Origin: Alphaproteobacteria bacterium | GTDB lineage: Bacteria; Pseudomonadota; Alphaproteobacteria; RF32; CAG-239 | Assembly: GCA_024408895.1 (NCBI GenBank) | Contig: JAKSUO010000081.1 | Coordinates: forward strand, 1-5,480 | Length of the DNA: 5,480 nucleotides | Direction of reading: 5' to 3' | In this document: positions 1 to 5,480 of the stretch, one piece after another | How the letters are laid out: each line of letters starts with the position of its first letter | How positions within the stretch are numbered: the first letter of the stretch is position 1 | Translations under genes and position numbers: made by a program | The notes under the pieces: model-generated | What the model was told of the DNA's origin: nothing | Databases searched by the model: none | What the model saw: only the letters and a program-made list of their open reading frames with translations

Positions 1-45
1 TCATAAATGAGGGGTTTTTAACTGATAAGTTTTTTTTGAATATAA
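1..45. other. Short AT-rich edge after the membrane-protein gene, no supported feature
   Basis: This is downstream of the TAG stop of the membrane-protein gene. No minus-strand hairpin followed by a T-run is visible, so the operon's terminator is not seen here. In the membrane-protein frame the codons stay open after the TAG for 14 residues until a TGA at positions 1-3. Confidence 0.4.
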
Positions 46-1002
46 CTAAGCTGTTTTCTTTTTAGGTGTTGTTTTTCGCGATGAGTTTTGCTTTTTATTG
101 TCTGTCATCGTCTTTTTCTTTACCGAATGAGTTTTATTTGACATCGGCTTTTGCGGTTCTTCCGGTTTTTTCGGCTCTGCAAGCACAGGTTGATCAACAT
201 GAGCGTCATTATCCATTAATAAATCCATTTGTGCGCGAAACAGCGCTAAAAAGAAACTATAATATATCAATTTTATAATATAATCAGAAAACTCCGTTAC
301 CAATGTCATAACAAAAGTATCATTTGCATTCATTTTCATAAAATTACCGATAAGTTGAATTTGAGCCAAACATAAGAAAAAAGCCAAAACCAAAAACGAG
401 CCGACTGAAACGTAGGCGCAACCTTTTGTTTTTTCATATATTATCATAAATGAAGGCATTTTATAATTATGCAAATATTGTGCAATAAAACTTGCTAAAC
501 GAATATACATAACATTGAAAACAACACAGGCAAACAATGTCATAAAATACAAAAATTCCACTTCAAACACCGGATTTGCCGATTTTAAGATAATCATTAT
601 CGCTACAAAAATCGGAACAATAAATGCCAATAGAGAGATAATGGAAAACAAAACACTTTTCAGACGATTTTTATCATACACAAATAAATTTTTGATTTTA
701 AATACAGTGTTTTTGAACGTACTGTTATACAAATCATAGCCAAACGAAAAAAAGATGAGCAATAAAACAGTGTAAAAGAAAAATAAATAACTTATGCCTT
801 TTCCAACGCTTTCAGAAAAAGTATGGCACCAAGTTTTTGTTTCTTGCATACAAGAAAACGACCAACGTCCAAAAATCAAACTAACAACTGTCAATAATAC
901 GGCATAAAACAAATACATACGCCACTGATCCAACATTTTCCAACTGTATTGTATGGTTCTGCCTAAAACTTTGAGTAATTTAAATTTCTTTATATTGTCC
1001 AT
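46..1002 (-). CDS. Hypothetical multi-pass membrane protein with lysine-rich C-terminal tail
   Basis: I do not recognise this 318-residue protein. Hydrophobic stretches suggest six membrane helices at about residues 28-45, 70-88, 116-139, 148-170, 195-218 and 232-257. The first 27 residues are basic, with no cleavable signal peptide, which suits a cytoplasmic N-terminus. The last 55 residues change character: an acidic and proline-rich linker (EPKKPEEPQKP, about 276-286), then a Lys/Thr/Ser/Asn-rich tail ending in PKKKTA. With an even number of helices, the tail should also be cytoplasmic and could bind nucleic acid or acidic partners; that is inference. The ATG directly follows the dnaE stop (TAAATG), with an AAAGGA ribosome binding site seven bases upstream inside the dnaE end, so translation is probably coupled to dnaE. 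The stop is TAG. No catalytic motif or transporter signature is visible. Certainty is high that this is a gene and low for any function. Confidence 0.85.
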   Translation of the reverse strand: MDNIKKFKLLKVLGRTIQYSWKMLDQWRMYLFYAVLLTVVSLIFGRWSFSCMQETKTWCHTFSESVGKGISYLFFFYTVLLLIFFSFGYDLYNSTFKNTVFKIKNLFVYDKNRLKSVLFSIISLLAFIVPIFVAIMIILKSANPVFEVEFLYFMTLFACVVFNVMYIRLASFIAQYLHNYKMPSFMIIYEKTKGCAYVSVGSFLVLAFFLCLAQIQLIGNFMKMNANDTFVMTLVTEFSDYIIKLIYYSFFLALFRAQMDLLMDNDAHVDQPVLAEPKKPEEPQKPMSNKTHSVKKKTMTDNKKQNSSRKTTPKKKTA

Positions 1003-4000
1003 TTATATTTCCTTTACTAAAGTAACGCCGGCAATCGCCCGAACAGAAGAAAGCAGTTCTCCGTTATCCAGTGCATAACCGTTTTTGAGTTCTATCCGCA
1101 CATCCCAATCTTGCAAGTCCGGTTTTATATATATTTTATATATACCATAATGTTCTTTTTGCAAAAGATTTTTTATCGGCCTGACAGCTTCAACATTATT
1201 TATTTCAATAATCAGTCCCTTGGAATTATCTGTAATTGCTTCATCTAAAGTTTTAATAATATTAAACAATATCCGCGGTGGTAAATCCTCGGCTGTTTTT
1301 TCAATTTTTGCCTGCACAAATAATGGCAATCCGCTTTGTAATGCCTGTTCATACTTTATCAGCCCCTCCGACCACATAATACCCTCAAATGCGGCGGATG
1401 TATCTGAGATTCTGACAAAAGCAAAAGGCTTGCCGCTCTTGCCGGTTTTTTTCTGTAAAGATTGCAAGCAACCAGCCAAATTAGCCACAATGACATCCCC
1501 GGGTTTAATGCCTTTAATCACATCATTAAAATTCTTAATGCCAAGCCGTTCCATACTGCTTTTATAAACATCCAACGGATGCGCCGAAAGATAAAATCCG
1601 ACAGCCTCGGCTTCATACTGCAATTTTTCCAAATCGGGCCAATCGGCTTTATCAACCAATTTAACCGGCGCCGCCAACTCCTGTGCTCCAAACAAAGATG
1701 TTTGCGTGCTGTTCTTTGTTTCGGATGCCGCCGCCATATGCCGTAAAATAGTTTCAACATTCACCAACAGTTTTTGCCGATTACCGTCTAAGCAATCAAA
1801 AGCACCTGCTTTTATAAGCTGCTCTAATTGCTTGCGATTAATTTGTTTAATATCAACACGATGAATAAAATCCGACAGACTTTTGAATTTTCCGTTGTTA
1901 TCACGCTCGGAAACAATATAATTCATATTTGCCTCGCCAACGTTTTTTAACCCAGCCAAAGCATAACGTATATTGCCTTTTTCAACCTTAAACATTGCAT
2001 CAGATTCATTTATATCAGGCGGCAAAACCTTAAAGCCCATTTTTTTGACCTCTTCAGCATAAAAAGATATTTTATCCGTGTTGGTAATATCAAAGTCCAT
2101 AATAGCGCACATAAATTCTACGGGATAATGTGCCTTTAAATATGCTGTTTGATATGAAATCAGCGAGTATGCCGCAGCGTGCGATTTATTAAATCCGTAT
2201 TCGGCAAACTTAGCCATCTGATCAAAGATTGACTTTGCAACATTCGGATCTATGCCTTTTTTCTCAGCACCTTCGGTAAACATTTCACGTTGATGCGGAA
2301 TTTCATCACGCATTTTTTTGCCCATAACCTTACGCAGTTTATCGGCACCGCCCAAAGTATAGCCACCCAGAACCTGCGCAATTTTCATAACCTGTTCCTG
2401 ATAAACCATAATACCATATGTTTCATCAAGAATCGGCGCTAAATCCGGATGTTCGTATTTAATTTCTTCCTTGCCGTGTTTGCGCGCAATAAACGTTGGA
2501 ATATTAGCCATCGGCCCCGGACGATATAACGAGATTACTGCGATTAAATCTTCAAATCTATCCGGCTTTATCTGCTTCATAATGTCACGCATACCGGATG
2601 ACTCAAATTGGAATACCGCACTGGTATCTCCTCGTTGCATTAGCTCGTATGTCAACTTATCATCAAGCGGCAACGAAGCCATATCAAGACTAACCCCGTG
2701 TATTTTTTTAACCCATTCAACCGCGCGTTCAATAACCGTCAGTGTTTTCAAGCCCAAAAAATCAAATTTTATAAGGCCGGTTTCTTCCACATATTTCATA
2801 TCGTATTGTGTTACCGGCATATCGGCACGCGGATCTTTATATAACGGCACAAGCTCGTCAAGCGGACGATCCCCGATAACAACACCGGCAGCGTGCATGC
2901 CACTGTTGCGATACAAGCCCTCCAGTTTCATAGCTATATCAAAAAGCTTTCTGATTTGCGGATCGTTGGTACGCATGGATTCCAATTCAGGAACTAATTC
3001 CAATGCTTCTTTTAATGTCGGATTTTTGCCGCCTTGTCCGGGAGGTATCATTTTTGATATCCTATCGGCTTGACTATACGGCATTTGCAACACGCGAGCC
3101 ACATCTCTTATTACCGCCTTTGATTGCAGCTTACCATAGGTAATAATTTGCGCCACATGGTCCATACCGTATTTATTTTGCACATATTCTATGGTTTTAT
3201 GGCGGTTTTCCTGACATAAATCCACATCAAAATCCGGCATATTAACGCGCTCCGGATTTAAGAAACGCTCAAAAAGCAAATCCAGCCTTATCGGATCCAA
3301 ATCAGTAATTTTCAACGCCCACGCAACAATGGAACCGGCACCCGAACCACGTCCCGGACCTATTGGAACACCATGTGTTTTTGACCATCTAATAAAATCA
3401 GACACAATTAAAAAATAGCCGGGAAATCCCATTTTCTTAATAACGCTGAGTTCGTATTCTAAGCGCGTGTAATACAATTCATCTGTTTTGCGACGTTCTT
3501 CTTCGGACATTTCCGGCGTATAAACCTGTTTTTCCATACGCTCGTGCAGCCCTTTATAAGCCTCTTCCGTAATAAATTCGTCTTGTGTTTTACCATCAGG
3601 ACAAACAAATATCGGCAGCAAAGCATCAACTTTTTTAGAAAGATAATTACATCGTTTGGCTATATTAACCGTATTTTCAACCGCTTCGGGAATATCCTTA
3701 AATAAATCAGCCATTTCATCTTCAGTGCGCCAATAGTGGTTGATTGAATATTTACGGCGGTCGTCATTAGCAATATACTCGCCGCCGGAAATACAAATCA
3801 GCGCATCATGCGCTTCGTGCATTTCCCTTTCAAAAAAGAACACATCATTGGTCGCAACAAGCGGAATATTATGTTTATAAGCAAACTCAATAAATATCGG
3901 CTCGGTTATTTTTTCTTCATCGTACCCGACACGGGATAATTCAATATACAGCCTATCACCGAAAATTTGTTGCAATTCGGTTAATAGCTTTTCGGCATCA

Positions 4001-4476
4001 TCTTTGCGATTTTGTAATATTAAGTTTCCTACCGGCCCTTCATAGCCGCCGGTCAGACATATCAATCCCTCATTAAAATCTCGCAAATTTTGTAAATTTA
4101 TCTGAGGATATATACTGTTTTCGGTGTTGTCCAAATAATAACGGCGATACAGATGCATCAACGATTTATACCCCGTTTCATTTTGAACTAGCAATATTAT
4201 TGCTTTCGGTTCAAGCTCGCGCCCTTTGGATTTGGATATATTTTCCGAATCGGAATTATGTAAAAAAAGTTCCGAACCGAGAATCGGTTTTATTCCTTCA
4301 TCTGCCGCATATTTAGAAAAAGCTTTACCGCCAAATAGATTTCCTCTGTCCGTAATTGCGCAAGCCGGAACCTTCATATCGGCAAGTTTGTGTATCAAAA
4401 CAGGCACAGGAATTGCTCCCAATGCTAATGAATAAGCCGTATGAACACGCAAATGTACAAACTTAGGATCTTGCAT
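1003..4476 (-). CDS. dnaE: DNA polymerase III subunit alpha (DnaE), replicative polymerase
   Basis: This is the catalytic subunit of the replicative DNA polymerase, which extends primers with dNTPs at the fork. At 1157 residues it has the usual DnaE length and is complete. The N-terminal PHP domain (about 5-275) opens with FVHLRVHTAYSL. The polymerase core holds GPGRGSGAGS (373-382), PDFDVDL (414-420) with likely catalytic Asp415 and Asp417, and KFDFLGL (570-576) with the third, Asp572. Other conserved blocks are YRPGP (651-655), YQEQVM (692-697), LGGAD (708-712) and GFNKSHAAAY (761-770). A helix-hairpin-helix region follows (about 840-895), then a beta-clamp-binding motif QTSLF (925-929) and an OB fold (about 990-1075). 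PHP metal ligands are partly lost, as in E. coli, so proofreading should come from a separate DnaQ-type exonuclease, which is not in this window. The ATG start is supported by TAAAGGT upstream and by the early start of the PHP domain. Confidence 0.98.
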   Translation of the reverse strand: MQDPKFVHLRVHTAYSLALGAIPVPVLIHKLADMKVPACAITDRGNLFGGKAFSKYAADEGIKPILGSELFLHNSDSENISKSKGRELEPKAIILLVQNETGYKSLMHLYRRYYLDNTENSIYPQINLQNLRDFNEGLICLTGGYEGPVGNLILQNRKDDAEKLLTELQQIFGDRLYIELSRVGYDEEKITEPIFIEFAYKHNIPLVATNDVFFFEREMHEAHDALICISGGEYIANDDRRKYSINHYWRTEDEMADLFKDIPEAVENTVNIAKRCNYLSKKVDALLPIFVCPDGKTQDEFITEEAYKGLHERMEKQVYTPEMSEEERRKTDELYYTRLEYELSVIKKMGFPGYFLIVSDFIRWSKTHGVPIGPGRGSGAGSIVAWALKITDLDPIRLDLLFERFLNPERVNMPDFDVDLCQENRHKTIEYVQNKYGMDHVAQIITYGKLQSKAVIRDVARVLQMPYSQADRISKMIPPGQGGKNPTLKEALELVPELESMRTNDPQIRKLFDIAMKLEGLYRNSGMHAAGVVIGDRPLDELVPLYKDPRADMPVTQYDMKYVEETGLIKFDFLGLKTLTVIERAVEWVKKIHGVSLDMASLPLDDKLTYELMQRGDTSAVFQFESSGMRDIMKQIKPDRFEDLIAVISLYRPGPMANIPTFIARKHGKEEIKYEHPDLAPILDETYGIMVYQEQVMKIAQVLGGYTLGGADKLRKVMGKKMRDEIPHQREMFTEGAEKKGIDPNVAKSIFDQMAKFAEYGFNKSHAAAYSLISYQTAYLKAHYPVEFMCAIMDFDITNTDKISFYAEEVKKMGFKVLPPDINESDAMFKVEKGNIRYALAGLKNVGEANMNYIVSERDNNGKFKSLSDFIHRVDIKQINRKQLEQLIKAGAFDCLDGNRQKLLVNVETILRHMAAASETKNSTQTSLFGAQELAAPVKLVDKADWPDLEKLQYEAEAVGFYLSAHPLDVYKSSMERLGIKNFNDVIKGIKPGDVIVANLAGCLQSLQKKTGKSGKPFAFVRISDTSAAFEGIMWSEGLIKYEQALQSGLPLFVQAKIEKTAEDLPPRILFNIIKTLDEAITDNSKGLIIEINNVEAVRPIKNLLQKEHYGIYKIYIKPDLQDWDVRIELKNGYALDNGELLSSVRAIAGVTLVKEI
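1010..1015 (-). promoter_or_regulatory. Ribosome binding site of the membrane-protein gene, inside the dnaE 3' end
   Basis: On the minus strand AAAGGA lies seven bases before the ATG at 1000-1002. It falls wholly within the last codons of dnaE, whose TAA stop directly abuts that ATG. This arrangement supports the chosen start and suggests termination-reinitiation coupling between the two genes. Confidence 0.7.
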
Positions 4477-4481
4477 GCGAT

Positions 4482-4488
4482 ACCTTTA
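4482..4488 (-). promoter_or_regulatory. Ribosome binding site of dnaE
   Basis: On the minus strand TAAAGGT occurs in the 32-base gap after the FTR-like gene, with six bases between AAAGG and the dnaE ATG at 4474-4476. The spacing is good and fixes the dnaE start. The gap is too short and lacks paired -35/-10 boxes, so a separate dnaE promoter here is unlikely. Confidence 0.7.
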
Positions 4489-4508
4489 TTGCAAAAAGAT
4501 TATTGCCT

Positions 4509-4754
4509 TTACTTGTTGCCGGACGATGCTTTTTGATAACATCTGCAGTGGCAAATTCCATCTCTTTCAATATCGCTCTGGCATAACTCTGATATGCAGT
4601 ATCTTGCTTCGTTTGAACCGTCGCATGGACAACGACGCCATTCATTTTCTCCAAACATCATATTTTTGGCTTTGGCGATTTTTTCAATATTTTGAGTTGG
4701 ATAATATCCTGATTTTTTGCAGTTTTCCAACATCATTTCTAAGATTGTAGCCAT
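4509..4754 (-). CDS. Small ferredoxin-thioredoxin reductase catalytic-chain-like Fe-S protein
   Basis: This 81-residue soluble protein has eight cysteines (12, 42, 44, 53, 58, 68, 70, 72). The CPC at 42-44 and the CHC at 68-70 recall the catalytic beta chain of ferredoxin-thioredoxin reductase, where CPC...CPC...CHC holds a [4Fe-4S] cluster next to a redox-active disulphide. By analogy Cys42, 53, 58 and 68 would bind the cluster and Cys44 and Cys70 would form the disulphide, with His69 beside it; this assignment is inference. It differs from plant and cyanobacterial FTR in being shorter, in replacing the second CPC with C-x4-C (53-58), and in ending CHCRC. The partner and substrate are unknown; a disulphide reductase role towards thioredoxin or glutaredoxin-like proteins is plausible. 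The ATG has a strong GGAGG ribosome binding site overlapping the parB stop. An alternative overlapping frame lacks these motifs, so this frame is preferred. Confidence 0.85.
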   Translation of the reverse strand: MATILEMMLENCKKSGYYPTQNIEKIAKAKNMMFGENEWRRCPCDGSNEARYCISELCQSDIERDGICHCRCYQKASSGNK

Positions 4755-4766
4755 TTTTCCTCCTTA
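4755..4766 (-). promoter_or_regulatory. Strong Shine-Dalgarno of the FTR-like gene, overlapping the parB stop
   Basis: The minus strand reads TAAGGAGGAAAA and then ATG. The parB TAA stop supplies the first bases of a near-perfect TAAGGAGG anti-anti-SD match, and four A residues separate GGAGG from the start codon. It is the strongest ribosome binding site in the window, and it decides the start at 4754 and couples the gene to parB. Confidence 0.8.
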
Positions 4767-5459
4767 GCGCTTTTCCAATAAATCCAAAATAGAGCAAAGC
4801 TCTGCCGGATTGTTATATTTTAATGTTACACTACCTTTTCCGTTTTTACCAGTATTTATTTTGACTTTTAGTTTTAATTTTTGTTCCAAGTCACGCATAA
4901 TTTCTTTCATATCAAAATCAATAACTTTCGGTTGTTTATTTTTTATTTCTTTTTTATCTTTTAATCCGGAAACACGCGCTTCCGTTTCACGCACGCTTAA
5001 ACCGTCTGCAATTATCTCTTGCGCCAGATTAAGGGCATCAGCATACCCGACCAACGCCCGAGCATGTCCGGCAGAAAGTTTGTTTGTCTTAACCAAATTC
5101 TTGATTTCTGTCGGCAACGTCAGCAATCTGAGCGTATTTGCAATATAACTGCGTGATTTACCGATAACTTTAGCCAAAGCTTCTTGTTTATATTCGTGTT
5201 CCCGTATTAACTTATCAAACGCTTCTGCCTCTTCAACAGCGGAAAGATTCTCACGTTGAAGATTTTCTATAAGCGCAATTTCAAGTGTTTCTTGATCATT
5301 CAACTCTTTGATAATTGCAGGAACCGTCTTTAAACCGGCAATTTTTGCGGCACGCCAACGCCGTTCGCCGGCTATAATTTCATATTCTTCACCTCTCGCG
5401 CGCACTAAAAGAGGTTGTAAAATCCCTTTTTCTTTTATTGACGAAGCTAAACTTTCCAA
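4764..5459 (-). CDS. parB: ParB/Spo0J chromosome-partitioning protein, open frame downstream of an in-frame TAG
   Basis: ParB binds parS sites near the origin, spreads as a CTP-dependent clamp and works with the ParA ATPase to segregate chromosomes. The 231 residues given here, counted from the TTG at 5457-5459, contain the CTP-binding region with GERRWRAA (31-38), ENLQRENLSAVEEA (65-78), a helix-turn-helix for parS (about 92-117) with KSRSYIANTLRLL, LSAGHARAL (128-136), a lysine-rich linker (about 166-178) and a C-terminal dimerisation domain ending LCSILDLLEKR. The TTG is only the first possible start after the stop at 5463-5465 and is not the natural one: the conserved N-terminal sequence continues upstream in frame, and the N-terminal segment that normally contacts ParA lies beyond the window. 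The gene is therefore either broken or carries one altered base. Identity as ParB is very secure; intactness is not. It is followed nine bases later by the FTR-like gene. Confidence 0.93.
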   Translation of the reverse strand: MESLASSIKEKGILQPLLVRARGEEYEIIAGERRWRAAKIAGLKTVPAIIKELNDQETLEIALIENLQRENLSAVEEAEAFDKLIREHEYKQEALAKVIGKSRSYIANTLRLLTLPTEIKNLVKTNKLSAGHARALVGYADALNLAQEIIADGLSVRETEARVSGLKDKKEIKNKQPKVIDFDMKEIMRDLEQKLKLKVKINTGKNGKGSVTLKYNNPAELCSILDLLEKR

Positions 5460-5480
5460 CGCCTAGGCATTAAATTCCTC
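5460..5480 (-). pseudogene. parB: Upstream in-frame part of parB, interrupted by TAG at 5463-5465
   Basis: Reading the minus strand in the parB frame from the right edge gives E-E-F-N-A, then TAG, then A-L-E-S-L-A-S-S-I-K. B. subtilis Spo0J has FDDEALAEL at this place, so the residues on both sides are ParB sequence and the TAG replaces a residue that is usually glutamate. One base change from GAG (Glu) or CAG (Gln) would explain it. There is no length shift, so this is a substitution and not a frameshift. The rest of the N-terminus lies outside the window. If the base is real and not suppressed, full-length ParB cannot be made. If it is a base-call error, this piece and the downstream frame form one intact gene. 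Confidence 0.75.

Noticed and set aside
20..37. Hairpin AACT-GATA-AGTT followed by a T-run on the plus strand, terminator-like
   Set aside because: The stem has four base pairs, three of them A-T, which is too weak, and the T-run is on the wrong strand to end the minus-strand operon.
1113..1144. Long run of TATATAT within the dnaE 3' region, resembling a promoter or AT-repeat
   Set aside because: It encodes the YGIYKIYIKP segment of DnaE in frame, is not a perfect palindrome or repeat, and has no paired -35 element in support.
2281..2296. Possible parS site in dnaE (core TTTCACGT)
   Set aside because: The core matches but the outer palindromic bases do not, leaving about nine of sixteen matches, expected by chance in coding DNA.
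2471..3073. 200-codon open frame on the plus strand
   Set aside because: It lies wholly antisense to the conserved DnaE polymerase core, has no plausible ribosome binding site context or recognisable motif, and is a shadow of dnaE codon use.
4463..4654. 63-codon minus-strand frame overlapping the FTR-like gene and the dnaE start
   Set aside because: The overlapping 81-residue frame has the CPC/CHC motif and a strong ribosome binding site; this frame has neither.
4983..4998. Possible parS site in parB (GTTTCACG half-site)
   Set aside because: Only one half matches the TGTTTCACGTGAAACA consensus; the other half does not form the inverted repeat.
5461..5468. GCCTAGGC eight-base palindrome containing the parB TAG
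   Set aside because: Too short to be a recognisable operator or recombination site, and it follows directly from Ala and Ala codons flanking the TAG.
5447..5470. Minus-strand ATG preceded by AGGAA, resembling a start site for the parB remainder
   Set aside because: It is out of the ParB frame and reaches a TAG after seven codons, so it cannot start ParB; the AGGAA is explained by Glu codons of the ParB frame.

Overview
The window is a stretch of AT-rich bacterial chromosome with four genes packed head to tail on the minus strand. In transcription order (high to low coordinates) they are: the ParB chromosome-partitioning protein (5' end beyond the right edge), a small cysteine-rich protein with a ferredoxin-thioredoxin-reductase-like motif, the DNA polymerase III alpha subunit DnaE, and an unrecognised six-helix membrane protein with a lysine-rich tail. 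The gaps are 9, 32 and 0 bases, each downstream gene has its own Shine-Dalgarno sequence, and I see no promoter or terminator between genes, so this looks like one operon.

The likely source is an AT-rich alphaproteobacterium, perhaps an uncultured host- or gut-associated lineage. The ParB helix-turn-helix and following segment (SRSYIANTLRLLTLP, then LSAGHARAL) is of the alphaproteobacterial type. DnaE is the E. coli-like proteobacterial form, with a degenerate PHP domain and a QTSLF clamp-binding motif. This placement rests on remembered family patterns, not on a search, and is only moderately certain.

Layout: 1-45 is a short non-coding edge with nothing convincing in it; 46-1002 membrane protein; 1003-4476 dnaE; 4477-4508 short spacer with the dnaE ribosome binding site; 4509-4754 FTR-like protein; 4755-4763 spacer; 4764-5480 parB. 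Apart from the edge there is no gene-free stretch longer than 32 bases. The plus strand carries no credible gene.

Two points stand out. First, the parB frame is interrupted near the right edge by an in-frame TAG (5463-5465) at a position where ParB homologues normally have glutamate or a similar residue. ParB-like sequence continues in the same frame on both sides, so this is a nonsense mutation, a base-call error, or, less likely, a recoded or read-through stop. Second, a predicted redox/Fe-S protein of the FTR catalytic-subunit type sits between a segregation gene and the replicative polymerase gene. No mobile element, CRISPR array, RNA gene or defence system is visible, and most of the window is ordinary core-genome sequence.
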